DNA of 64,000 nt from Euclidia mi (lineage: Eukaryota > Arthropoda > Insecta > Lepidoptera > Erebidae): positions 64,561,805-64,625,804 of the forward strand of contig OX123190.2 in the NCBI GenBank assembly GCA_944739405.2, written 5' to 3'. The notes beneath the pieces were generated by a model. That model was not told the origin of the DNA, did not search any database, and saw only the letters and a list, made by a program, of their open reading frames with translations. A program made the position numbers and the translations under genes. Of the stretch, positions 10,585-20,282 are shown one piece after another. The stretch's first letter is position 1. Each line of letters begins with the position of its first letter.

Positions 10585-11413
10585 GTATTTTATTATTGCG
10601 TTCCGTCATCTCGAATGTGCGAATTGTTTCAGTGTCAAACTTCTTTAAAGCGAGTTGAAGCAACATAAAGTCGGAAAGATCTTCTAATTTCAAGTTTCTA
10701 TGAGAATTAACCGCGGTTACGAAGTTATCTAAAAACAGCTGGAAATTCGCGATAAACGCGTTGCCGGACAGTTTAAGATTTAAAACTTGGTCAAAGTAGG
10801 TAGACGCTAGGACGCGAGTGTCCTGATATCTATCAAGTAGTAACTGAAATATGACCTGATAATTCTCAGCACTGGGTGTGACACCTGCAAATACGGACTG
10901 GGCCTTCGGTGACAGTTTACCTATTAAATAGTACAACCTGTCAGCATCTGTCAGAGAACCATTATCGTGCACTGTAGACTTAAAACTCGCATAGAATAAC
11001 GGCCAGTTTCGTATATCGCCATCAAACGACACAATCTCAATTGGCGGTAACCTCGGCGTGCGAGTCGCGGAAACGGGCTGTGCCGAATATTTACCCTCCA
11101 ATTGCGATTGTATACGCTTAATAATACAATAAAGGTCTTCGAAAGAAGTGTACGCCTGATAATTCGGTTTTTCATCAGGATTAGTAGAAAGCAATCTTGC
11201 GTTATAATCGTCTAACAACTTATGAAAATCTGTTCGAATACTATCTACTGTCATACAATAACTGAGAAATGACTCCCTATAAATATCAGAAACGGCTGCG
11301 GTCTTTGAACGCTCGTAAATGTTTTGAATACGCTCAAATAAAATATTGCGTTTTGCTTCTAAGATTGTCATCTCTTTGTCTTCCGACACGCGTGACTTCT
11401 TTTGTTGTGACAT
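10585..11413 (-). pseudogene. BEL-1 gag (DUF1759-like), truncated by the nested LINE
   Basis: The ATG at 11411-11413 opens 'MSQQKKSRVSEDKE' and an alpha-helical N-terminus. The conserved BEL gag block follows ('RLPPIEIVSFDGDIRNWPLF', 'DADRLYYLIGKLSPKA', 'LLLDRYQDTRVLAS'). The frame runs into the LINE tail at 10584, so the last residues of the open frame (down to 10535) are not gag. The C-terminal zinc knuckles lie on the other side of the insertion. The start is about 330 bp inside the 5' LTR, a normal leader length. Confidence 0.85.
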
Positions 11414-11746
11414 GCTTACGTAAGTATAAGCTAATGAGACCGAAACAAAATAAGAATATCTAAAGTACCTATTATTTTACCTAAGTAGGCAACACTTTAA
11501 AGCGGTGGAATTAAAAGTTGCTTGAAATATGAGATTTACAAGACAACTATGATAGGTCCAGAAATAATAATTGGGTAAGTAGGTAGCTACATAAAGGTAT
11601 ATTACCTACTGATGCGTGCTAAAACAACCATGTGACGGTTGTGTGAATGGACTAGGAGTATAGCTAGGTGCTATAACTGCCTATAGAGATATAACGAGGT
11701 TTTACGTATAAAACGTAAATGAATCCGACTCGTATGGATCAAAAAA

Positions 11747-12226
11747 TGTTTCGGCGAACCGAATGTTCCTAGTCGATTTGGGAAAACTATTAATATGGTG
11801 GACTGTAGGATTTGGGTTCTTATCGACTAGGAAATGAGGAAGTGAAAAGGTGATGTGGTTAGGAGCCTCTTACCTCGCACATCAGTCTTCTTCTTCTCAA
11901 ATGGCAGCCTCCTGGTGTCTTCGAGAATCCTGAAGCTGCATTGAATCACTCCACTACACAAATCACTTAACTCGCGGGCGGTTTGTTAGGTTTTGGTATA
12001 AGCGGTAATAATTATATATGGCGGTGCGGACTGCGGTATACGACGGACACGAGTTCCGAGCGTCTCGAATCTTCTAGTATGTTCTTCGTCGCCGTTGAGC
12101 AGGGCGGCCAATAGCGAGGCGTTTTGGGAGGGGATTCATGAAAGGATCGCTCGGATTGGCCGAGCAGCGACGAACCATTGACGTTGACATAATTAATTCT
12201 CGATGGAAAGGTAGATGGCGCTACCA
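11747..12226 (-). repeat. BEL-1 5' LTR
   Basis: Right copy of the 480-bp LTR, with 'GATGGCGCTACCA' at its right edge followed by the target duplication GCCTT at 12227-12231. It should carry the promoter for the minus-strand element. I see no canonical TGG-type primer-binding site directly inside it (11746 leftwards begins with a run of A on the plus strand). Confidence 0.95.
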
Positions 12227-12834
12227 GCCTTCCTCGATAAATGGATTTCTAATATGTCAGTAAACTCACTTATTACTGCAGCCTGCTGTCGATTGGTGAT
12301 TTAATATAATTAATATGCAACTGAGCATGCCGGGCTCGGGCCTCCCTTCAATGTGAGAAGGCCTTATTTGATTTGGAAGATTTAAGAAAAACACTTGACG
12401 ATCGTGCAAGTGATAATTATCTAAATAATAAACATATAACTTCCAAAAGTCAGAAATACGTAACATGGTTTTGCATTCGAAAACCATTACGTGGTTACAA
12501 AAAAGTGACTTTTTTCTGACTCTAGCTGACCTTTGCGATTAATCTAATTTACATAACTTTATGTACTTTACATAAAGTTATGTAAAAGTCTTATTAATTT
12601 AAAAAAACATATAAGCAAAGTCTTGACCGGTAGTGGTTACGTGTACATCTTCCGCTGAAAACTTAGGCATTGACATCTCACATATATTTTTGGTACTTTA
12701 CTTAGCTTGTTTAAAACATAAATACAGTTTCTAAGGAGAAAGCCTTTGACTGGACATCGATTATTTGATAGAGGTTCATTCATCCCGTTGTAATGATCAT
12801 TTTTATGATTGAATTAGTAAGAAATGAAACTTAC
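12227..12834. other. Target duplication, right half of repeat D, then unassigned sequence
   Basis: 12227-12231 is the second GCCTT and 12232-12262 ('ctcgataaatgga' onward) is the rest of dispersed repeat D. From 12263 I see no coding frame I trust. The minus-strand open frame 12487-12266 has no recognisable motif. This stretch would lie downstream of the exon at 12835-12944, within an intron of that putative gene. Confidence 0.4.
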
Positions 12835-12944
12835 CTCATAGTAATCACTGCACTGCGGTCCGTAGTCAGGTCCGAGGTATAGTTGAATGCCGTAGTACTT
12901 CACGTCAATGTTCGACGCACGTACCGATATATCGTCTTTGTCAA
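12835..12944 (-). CDS. Putative internal exon C of an unrecognised host gene
   Basis: On the minus strand an acceptor 'tctatatctttggtag' precedes the exon and a consensus donor 'GAG|gtaagt' follows it. Only one frame is open through the 110 nt. It starts in phase 1, ends in phase 0 and encodes 36 residues including 'SNIDVKYYGIQLYLG' and 'YGPQCSDYYE'. Base composition is richer in GC than the flanks. The phase at its 5' end matches the 3' phase of exon B (23104-23193), about 10 kb upstream. I do not recognise the protein. The Cys residues and aromatic-rich beta-like pattern would suit an extracellular domain, but that is inference. Confidence 0.6.
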
Positions 12945-13080
12945 CTACCAAAGATATAGAAGTTTAAGTAAGGTTTAAGGTCTTTTATAGCATACATCCT
13001 TTAATATTTCTGTAAGTCAACAAGGTTAACTGTAAGATAATGCTTAAGGCAGTAGAAGGCGTAGAAAGTTTAATAAAAAA

Positions 13081-13082
<2 letters not shown>

Positions 13083-13134
<52 letters not shown>

Positions 13135-13195
13135 CATTTGACAGTGATGTGCATATATACATATACATATATACATATGCACATCACTGTCAAAT
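13083..13195. repeat. (TA)n tract and a perfect 21-bp inverted repeat
   Basis: An AT dinucleotide run at 13083-13130 leads into an inverted repeat. The left arm 13136-13156 ('atttgacagtgatgtgcata' plus one base) is exactly complementary to 13175-13195, with an 18-nt AT-rich loop. This could form a cruciform or be a very short TA-inserted inverted-repeat element. No coding potential. Confidence 0.8.
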
Positions 13196-13410
13196 TCGTT
13201 TATCTAGGTCGCCTACTATTTCAGCATGCTGCCCAGATTACAAGCTAAACTAGGTTCAACTCATGCGTTTAGCTTAGCTGGCAGTAGGTACTAAGTGCTC
13301 TTCATCTTAATTATTTCTTACTTAGTGCTATTTCATTTAATAATTAAATTAAATAGTATTTATTATTTAAACCATGGAGGGTAAATTTACAACTGAAAAG
13401 ATAATACTGT

Positions 13411-13584
13411 ATATAGGTGTGTGTGTGATGTAGGTTATGTGTTTCAGTTGGAGAGGAATAATACACGTCAATATTTTAACTCCGTATATTTGCGACTGGC
13501 GCTAAAACTTACTAGGCGGCCGCAGCCGCCACTAAAATGCATACGCATCATAAAAGACTACATGCATACATATGTGTCCCTAAA
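13411..13584 (-). repeat. 3' LTR of the deleted Gypsy-type element
   Basis: It is 98% identical to 14816-14989. In element direction it begins TTTAGGGACAC (the partner begins TGTAGGGACAC) and ends CCTATAT. A purine-rich tract lies just upstream in element direction, as expected for plus-strand priming. Confidence 0.85.
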
Positions 13585-13702
13585 GTAGCCCCCTTCACAA
13601 AAAAAAAATATATTCTCATGTATATTACCCCATACATAACTAAAAATAACTTTGTTTACACACGCATACAATAGGTACACTAAATAATGTTCACTGTATT
13701 CA

Positions 13703-13996
13703 CTAATATTCACTGGTTATAATATTCTGAGGTTTTGTTGTGGTCAAAGGTTGGACCGCGTGGACCTTAACCACAGGTGGAGCCAAACCCACGACCGCTG
13801 CTTCCTTACGCAACCAAACCCGGACGCGCTTCTTGCACTGGTTTTTCGTCAAACACAGCAACACAACAGCTAGCGCTATAGCGATAACAATCAGAACAGC
13901 TTCGAGATAATTTACTCTTTGCCCGATGACTTCATTTGTCACCGACTGGGCATTGGCCACATTGTTCTGTTGCGGTTTACTTTGGTTGTAACCCAT
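13703..13996 (-). CDS. Small ORF in the 3' region: N-myristoylation motif plus one membrane helix
   Basis: A 97-codon ORF lies between the pol end and the 3' LTR of the deleted Gypsy-type element. It opens 'MGYNQSK', which fits the N-myristoylation pattern M-G-x-x-x-S/T. It has one hydrophobic helix at about residues 31-48 ('EAVLIVIAIALAVVLLCL') and then a basic stretch ('KKRVRVWLRKEA'). The basic side suggests the C-terminus faces the cytosol. It is not an envelope protein as far as I can see: there is no signal peptide, no long ectodomain and no glycosylation-rich region. Its function is unknown. It is intact although the rest of the element is gutted. It starts about 340 bp after the pol stop; I saw no obvious splice acceptor near its ATG. 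Confidence 0.65.
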   Translation of the reverse strand: MGYNQSKPQQNNVANAQSVTNEVIGQRVNYLEAVLIVIAIALAVVLLCLTKNQCKKRVRVWLRKEAAVVGLAPPVVKVHAVQPLTTTKPQNIITSEY

Positions 13997-14339
13997 TGTA
14001 AAACAATAATATTTGCAAGTATATAAAGTACAACGACAACGTAATGTATAAAGAATAAAATGTATAAAAATGGTTCGACGGTTATATACTTAAAGTATGT
14101 GTATAAGTGTGTAAACAAAATACATACAGGTAAGTATTACATGGTTGTGTGCAACCCAAAAATAAGTGCAGATAGTGCATAATTATAAATTAATACATCA
14201 CCGATTTACATACCTAGAACGCAATAAATTAATAGCAACGCCGTATTTAATTATAATATCGTACGATGTTATCATATATCACATATCGTACCATATTATT
14301 ATATTATTACCATGACGTTACCGAGTAACTGTCTGCCGA

Positions 14340-14745
14340 CTAAGCAAAACGTAGTGGTCGCGTTATCACAAAACGTAGCGGTGGTCTGATAACGCGACCA
14401 CTACGTGTTGTTTTATGAAATAAAGTTTCACTGGAAGTGTTATCATTACAAGAATTAAAACTAGAGCTATTATTACAATGTAACTGGGTGCTATCTGTAG
14501 ATATATCTGTGTCAATGGTATAGGCCGGTTTGAGCCGATCTATAGACACAGAACATTCCTTACCGCCTATTTTTATAGTAAAATATTTCTTATTTCTATC
14601 TATTACAACAAATGGGCCTTCATACGGCGGTTGCAATGACCTGCGCACTACGTCATTTCTTAAAAATACACTTTTACAAGTACTTAAGCTATCTGGAAGG
14701 AATAACGAATGTGATTTACTATGATATTTCGGTGCGGGTGGTGCG
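14340..14745 (-). pseudogene. C-terminal end of Gypsy-type pol (integrase tail)
   Basis: The minus strand reads 'LRNDVVRRSLQPPYEGPF', 'FTIKIGGKECSVSIDRLKPA' and a final 'TRSGRVIRPPLRF'. This is the integrase C-terminal module and end of Gypsy pol in insect CsRn1-like elements. The catalytic core is absent. Upstream it fuses directly to a proline-rich gag start. The last codons contain a perfect 20-bp inverted repeat (14349-14368 and 14387-14406). Confidence 0.8.
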
Positions 14746-14798
14746 GGTTATTGCGGTGGATTCATTTCTGAATTTTTACTACGAAACACAAAAACCTA

Positions 14799-14815
14799 TC
14801 ACGTCGGGGTCACCA
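14799..14815 (-). promoter_or_regulatory. Primer-binding site, tRNA-Trp type
   Basis: TGGTGACCCCGACGTGA on the minus strand lies directly inside the 5' LTR (14816-14989). The same sequence primes CsRn1-like Gypsy elements with tRNA-Trp. Its position fixes the element's orientation. Confidence 0.8.
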
Positions 14816-14989
14816 ATATAGGTGTGTGTGTGATGTAGGCTATGTGTTTCAGTTGGAGAGGAATAATACACGTCAATATTTTAACTCCGTATATTTGCGA
14901 CTGGCGCTAAAACTTACTAGGCGGGCGCAGCCGCCACTAAAATGCATACGCATCATAAAAGACTACATGCATACATATGTGTCCCTACA
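14816..14989 (-). repeat. 5' LTR of the deleted Gypsy-type element
   Basis: In element direction it starts TGTAGGGACAC at 14989 and ends CCTATAT at 14816, immediately followed by the primer site. The right side is flanked by CTGTA. The terminal bases are not the usual TG..CA, so the exact inner edge is uncertain by one or two bases. Confidence 0.85.
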
Positions 14990-14994
14990 CTGTA

Positions 14995-15316
14995 CGTTAT
15001 TAAAGTATATAATACACACAATATATCTCTAGGGAAAGAACGCTACCCGCAAGATAGAATAGCTTACAACTGCAGCCATTGTTTAAAAATACAATATCTA
15101 GCCAGCAGACTCTTATGCAAAGAGATATGTCTGTTGCAAGCGTGCTTGAACCGAGATATAAATTCTTACGTTTGCACTTTACCTCGCTTTTTATCTACAG
15201 ATTCAACCACGATTTACCATTAAAATAAAACTAGAGATGTTGCGAATATTTGCTTACTCGGCAATCAGCCACTTTGGCTACTTTTCACGGTGCAATATTC
15301 GCCGAAACATGATGCT
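14995..15316. other. Unassigned sequence between two LTR elements
   Basis: No coding frame with recognisable motifs is present. The open plus-strand frame ending at 15223 starts inside the LTR of the deleted element and is probably chance. Confidence 0.35.
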
Positions 15317-15321
15317 AGACT

Positions 15322-16323
15322 TGTCGCGATTTCTCGCGATTTAATGAATGTAAAATGAGCCGCATAGAAAGAGTAAATAATAACCAACCTCTATGTGAAT
15401 ACTTAACCAACCTCTATGTAAGTACTGGCCACAACCGACGGTTCTACGTTTGAGGTTTGAACTTGATATATGAAGAATACGAAATTACTTTATTACTTCA
15501 TAGTATTGACATTGTCATTTGAAACATTATACTGTGTAAAATCATATTAGAAATGGAAATATAGTAAATGTATATGAATATTTTAATGTGCCGACACAAT
15601 ATTAGATGTGCATGTGCTGACTACATGGATATCACAAATGGGCGCTGGAGCTAAGTATTTAGTGATTCCTACTGTTTGCGAGTAGCTAGTGTTGTAAAGC
15701 TAATTATATGGGATCCTATTGTTTCTACGTATCTAGAAATTGGTAATGTATTGTATGGTAATTCTGTATTGTAATAGTAGAGATGTTTTAGAGATCTGCT
15801 GAGGAAAAAGACGTTTTTGCCTCAGTGGAGAAAAGATCGGAGACGTCCGATATAAGGGCGGTGAAATACCGACAGTTAAAATATAAGGGCGGTGAAATAC
15901 CGACAGTTAAAATATAAGGGCGGTGAAATACCGACAGTTAAAATATAAGGGCGGTGAAATACCCGACAGATATTGTATTACAAAAGACCTGATATCGGTA
16001 ACTGAAACCCGACAGGTGTTGTTATTGAAAGACCTGACATATTATAATTGGCAGTTATATAATTCGTAATTCGTACCATAGAAATTGATAGACCTGCAAT
16101 ACTAGACTACCGGACAGTGGAATCATATAACCTTTTAACCTGCAGGTCGCACCGAGAGAATTCAGGAAGAAACATACTGACAAATGCTTGGCATCGAGGT
16201 CAAAAGAACTGTCTACGTTTCGAGATGTAAGTCAAACATTCCATCTTTCCGCTCACATTAGTCAAACTGTAATATCTATCGGCGTTCAGTTACAAACCCC
16301 TTCATCATCATACCTCGCCGACA
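15322..16323 (+). repeat. BEL-2 5' LTR
   Basis: 1002 bp with TG/CA ends. It contains nearly four copies of a 31-bp unit ('tataagggcggtgaaatacc' plus 'gacagttaaaa') at about 15851-15968. An open frame beginning at 16188 lies inside the LTR and its 3' part is specific to this copy; it is not considered a gene. Confidence 0.95.
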
Positions 16324-16795
16324 TGTTGGAGATGCTGGGATTTGATGATCCTCATTTTAAAGGCAATACAATATTATATCTTATGAAATAGCGTGGCGGA
16401 TGGAATGTTTTGAAACTTCTAGTGACACTTAGTGGAATTATTTTCAAATTTTAAATTTGGAATAAAGAAATAATTTTAAACAATTCAAACAACATTTGTC
16501 AGTGTGGAACTTCAGTTTCAAACATTATGTGGACTACAATTTTACCAATTCGAGATTATTGATAGACAATCATTTGAAACAGTTGGTTGATCATATTAAT
16601 TTATAATTTTATGATATTTTGTTTTGTGAGATTTCGTGTTGTGTGGGATTCACTACCGGCATATGCAGTAAGTAAAAGGAAATAGAATCAATAGATTATT
16701 GAAATTTTATCTTAAAGGTATAATACTATATTTGCTTAAAGTTAATACTTATTTTTAGGTACAAAATTGATTAACATTGATGGTATACTGCAATA

Positions 16796-18000
16796 ATGGA
16801 GAATATAATTTTAAATCGTTTGTCTGTGTTTGCCAAAGAGATTCAATCATTAAGCAATGATTGTCTCGGTCTGTGTTCAATAACAGATGAAAATATAGAA
16901 GATGCACGTATACTATCAGCTAAACTTAAATCACTTCTGTCTCGCTTCAATACTGATTTGACCAGTTACTTTAATATAAGTCAAGAACCTAACGCTGATG
17001 AAATATCGAATTTAACTAACTACCAATTACAAGGAGAGCAAACATTGGCTGAATTAGAAGTAAAAATTCAAATGAAAATTGAAACCTCAACAACATCAAC
17101 GAAAGAAAACGGAGCATTATGTTACAGTAAATTACCTGATTTGAGTTTACCTCAATTTGCTGGAAATTTATTAGAATGGCATCAGTTTTGGGATCAATTT
17201 GTTTCTAATATGTCTAGAAGGAGACTGAACGATGTTGATAAATTACTATACCTTAAAAGTTCTTTGAAAGGCGATGCGGCAAGACTTATAGATGGACTGA
17301 GTATAACCAATAAAAATTATCAAATTGCTGTTGATATACTTAAAACTAGATATGGCAAAGAAGGTGAAATAATATACGCCCATCACAAAGCTCTATCCAA
17401 TATTAAGAGAGCTGGAGGAATAGATGAGTGCAGACAAGTATTAGATGAAGTGGAAAGGCACATGAGAGTTCTTCAATCTATGGGAGAGGATACTGAGTCT
17501 ACAACTATGAGATACATGATTATGGAAAAATTTCCGCAAGAGATAATATTTCAATTGAAAATGAGAATAGGGTCTGATGAGTCCATTGACAATATGAAAG
17601 AACAGCTGGCATTAATAATTTCAGCCAAGGAAGAAGCAAAAAGGATAATTGAAGGAACTACACTAGAAAATTCTCAATATACTGTTCAAGCATTATACAG
17701 CAAAACAGAAAAGTCACAGAATGAACAAAGAATTATTAATAATAATCAAATTAAACAAGATAGGAGGAATAAAATGCATAACTTCAATTTAATTAAACCA
17801 AGAAACAATCAAAACTATCAATGTAATAAACGAAATTTTCACAACAGACAAGATGAAAACAAGATGGAGTTTAAAAGAAAGAAGTTAAGCTGTATCTTTT
17901 GTGGTAATGACCATTTTCATGATAAATGTAGACAATTTAAAACTCTTCAAGATAGAACAACTAAATTGAAAGAAAGTAACCGATGTTTTAATTGCCTAAA
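16796..18000 (+). pseudogene. BEL-2 gag (DUF1759-like) with zinc knuckle
   Basis: The ATG at 16796 is about 470 bp inside the LTR. After a helical N-terminal third comes the conserved BEL gag block ('KLPDLSLPQFAGNLLEWHQF', 'DVDKLLYLKSSLKGDAARLI', 'ILKTRYGKEGEI'). A basic, Asn/Gln-rich stretch and a Cys/His knuckle follow ('CIFCGNDHFHDKC'). At about 17990-18000, in the second knuckle ('CFNCL'), the frame shifts. True coding sequence continues in the frame that opens at 17992, and the rest of the gag frame (to 18178) is out of frame. BEL elements normally encode one continuous polyprotein, so this is a net -1 mutation or small deletion. Confidence 0.88.
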
Positions 18001-19614
18001 CATGTGTATAGGCAATGCACATACAAAAAACCTTGTTGGTATTGTGGTAAATCATCACTACATAATAGTGCGTTATGTCCCAAGAGATTTATTGAAGATG
18101 TCAAAGGTAAACAGAAAGTTACAAACATTATGCATGTTATCAGCTATGGGTATACAATTCTTCAGACAGCTATTGTGAAAGTTAAAGGAATCAATAGAAG
18201 CAAATCTTGTAGGATGCTTTTAGATTCAGGAAGCCAACGTAGTTATGTATCTCAAGAAATAGCCAATGAATTGAACTTACCAGTCGAAGAAAATAATCAA
18301 CTCTTGGTATTTACATTTGGTTCTAAGACACCACAAGAATTAGACAGCACTTTAGTAAAACTTCAAATTGAAACCTTAGATAAAACTAATAAAACATTTT
18401 TTGTCAATGTAGTACCAACAATATCTAATGGAATCCCTTATATAGTACCAAACATGGTTGAATTACATGATAAAGAAAAGTATAAATTGGCTGATGACGG
18501 ATCATTATTTGATCGTATTGATATTCTAATAGGTAATGATTACTATTATTCTATTATGTCAACTAATAAAAAACAAATTGAAGAGAATTTATATTTGGTT
18601 GAGTCCGAATTTGGTTGGATTTTATCAGGAACAACAAGCAAGAAACAGGTTGATCCGCTAACAGCGTTAACTTACTTCCAATCATCATACGAATTTGGAT
18701 TACATCATCCTGATCCACCATTAGATAATATAAATTTAAAATGTTTATGGGACTTGGAGTCCATAGGGATAATAGATTCACCAAGGGCAAATAGGGATGA
18801 AGAAGCAATCAATCACTTTAACAATACCACAGAATATAAAGATAACAGATACTATGTAACTTGGCCATGGAAAGAATATCCACCAAATTTATCTGTAAAT
18901 TTTGGATTAGCATTTGGAAGATTGGTAAATTTAATGAAAAGACTAAGTCCAAAAACTTTGCTGGATTATGACAACACTTTGAAAGAACAATTAAAAAAGG
19001 GAATCATAGAAGAAATTACAGTAATGGAGGAGAATGAACATCCGATTCATTATATACCTCATCATTGCGTAACAGCACCTGGAAAAGCCATAAGAATTGT
19101 TTATGATGCTTCAGCTAAAATAAAGGATAATAAAAGTTTAAACGAATGTTTATACCGTGGTCCAATACTATTGGAAGATTTAACCGGACTTATTTTAAAA
19201 TTTCAATGTCACAATTTTGGAATAACGGCTGATTTAGAAAAGGCGTTTTTACAGATGGGTCTACAAAATGTGGACAGAGATGTGACAAGATTTCTATGGG
19301 TGAAAGACATAAAGGAGCCTCCACATAAAGAAAATCTCATTCATCTAAGATTTACCAGAGTACCGTTCGGTATAATTTCCAGTCCATTTCTATTAAACGC
19401 AACTATCAAACATCATTTGCAGAAGTCTGAAGATAATCAAATAAGAACATTGGCTCAAGAGATATATGTGGATAATTTGGTAACCGGAGTAAAAACAGAA
19501 GAAGAATGTCTGAAGTTGTACCATGTAGCGAAAAGGGCACTCCAACAAATATCAATGAACTTGAGAGAATGGAGTTCAAAATTCACAACTCTTTATGAGT
19601 CAGATTTCAGATAA
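17992..19614 (+). pseudogene. BEL-2 protease and reverse transcriptase
   Basis: It begins in the last zinc knuckle ('CWYCGKSSLHNSALC'). Next is the aspartic protease with 'CRMLLDSGSQRSYVS' (triad D-S-G) and the 'ESEFGWILSG' segment. The RT follows with 'IVYDASAKIKDNKSLNECLY', 'GITADLEKAFLQMGL', 'VPFGIISSPFLLNAT' and the catalytic box 'EIYVDNLVTG'. In that box the second Asp of YVDD is Asn; some BEL lineages may carry this naturally. The frame ends at 19614 by a frameshift at about 19605, and the thumb continues in the overlapping frame starting at 19595. Confidence 0.88.
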
Positions 19615-20280
19615 GAATTCGAATGAAATAATTAAAATTTTAGAATTGTATTGGCACGTAAAAACAGGTACACTTCATTTGAAATTTAATTTAGCAGACA
19701 AGATTGTGACCAAAAGAGGCATTTTAAAAGTAATTGCATCTATCTACGATCCATGTGGGTATGTAGCGCCTGCATTACTACCAGCAAAGATATTTCTGCA
19801 GGAGTTGTGGAAACAAAAAATAAAATGGGATACAAAGTTATCCACTGGATTACTAGACAAATGGTCAGACATACAAAATGATTTATTGGAAATTAAGAAA
19901 GTCAGTATACCTAGATGCTATATTAAGAATTTATTGAATGTGGATTGTCAACTACATTGTTTCACAGACGCATCTACCAAAGCTTATGCAGCAGTGGTAT
20001 ATATAGTTGGAAATAACGCTAAAAGTTTCGTCATTGGAAAATCACTTCTGGTACCAACCAAAGACCAAGATAACTTGAAAATACGACTTAAACTGTTAGG
20101 GGTATTAACAGGAAGCCCTTTAATACAATATGTTGTTAAATATATTCAAATTCAATTAAAATTACAAAGCAATTAGTATGGACTGATAGTCAGACAGTTA
20201 CAGATTGGTTCAACTCTAATAAATTACTAATACCATTCGTATCAAAACGGATTGATGAAATTAAAAGGAATAAAATTTTG
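19595..20280 (+). pseudogene. BEL-2 RT connection and RNase H-like domain
   Basis: The frame reads 'DKNSNEIIKILELYW', 'IYDPCGYVAPALLPAKIFLQ' and 'LHCFTDASTKAYAAVVYI', the last opening the RNase H-like domain. It goes off frame near 20110-20170. 'KQLVWTDSQTVTDWFNSNKL' then follows in another frame and ends at the stop near 20281. The domain order matches BEL/Pao, and at least two frame changes prevent function. Confidence 0.85.
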
Positions 20281-20282
20281 TC

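Larger units (their letters stand above)
4722..12226 (-). mobile_element. BEL-1: BEL/Pao LTR retrotransposon, complete ends, ruined interior
   Basis: Two 480-bp direct repeats start TGTTTCGG and end GCTACCA, giving TG/CA ends. They are flanked by the 5-bp duplication GCCTT at 4717-4721 and 12227-12231. Between them on the minus strand lie, in element order, gag, zinc knuckles plus aspartic protease, RT/RNase H, an integrase remnant and the BEL-type C-terminal domain. Counting by eye, the LTRs differ at about 11 sites (about 2.3%), so insertion is fairly recent. The interior is interrupted by a 10-bp satellite array (6879-7790) and by LINE fragments (8946-10584). Most of the RT fingers/palm and the integrase catalytic core are absent. 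Confidence 0.95.
13407..14994 (-). mobile_element. Internally deleted Gypsy-type element, CsRn1-like
   Basis: The LTRs at 13411-13584 and 14816-14989 are about 174 bp long and differ at three positions. A CTGT (perhaps CTGTA) duplication flanks the element (from 13407 and from 14990). On the minus strand, directly inside the right LTR, is TGGTGACCCCGACGTGA. I know this motif as the tRNA-Trp-type primer site of CsRn1-like Gypsy elements. A short gag start follows ('MNPPQ' then an in-frame stop, about 14762), and the sequence then jumps to the last part of pol. A second small ORF and a polypurine stretch (minus strand 'gaagggggctac') precede the left LTR. Nearly all of gag-pol has been deleted. 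Confidence 0.85.

Noticed and set aside
13703..13996. Envelope gene making the element an endogenous retrovirus
   Set aside because: The ORF is far too short, with no signal peptide, cleavage site or ectodomain.
16188..16391. Open frame inside the BEL-2 5' LTR, with a twin at 22126-22329
   Set aside because: The two copies share only the LTR part and diverge where the LTR ends, so the frame is not conserved as a protein.
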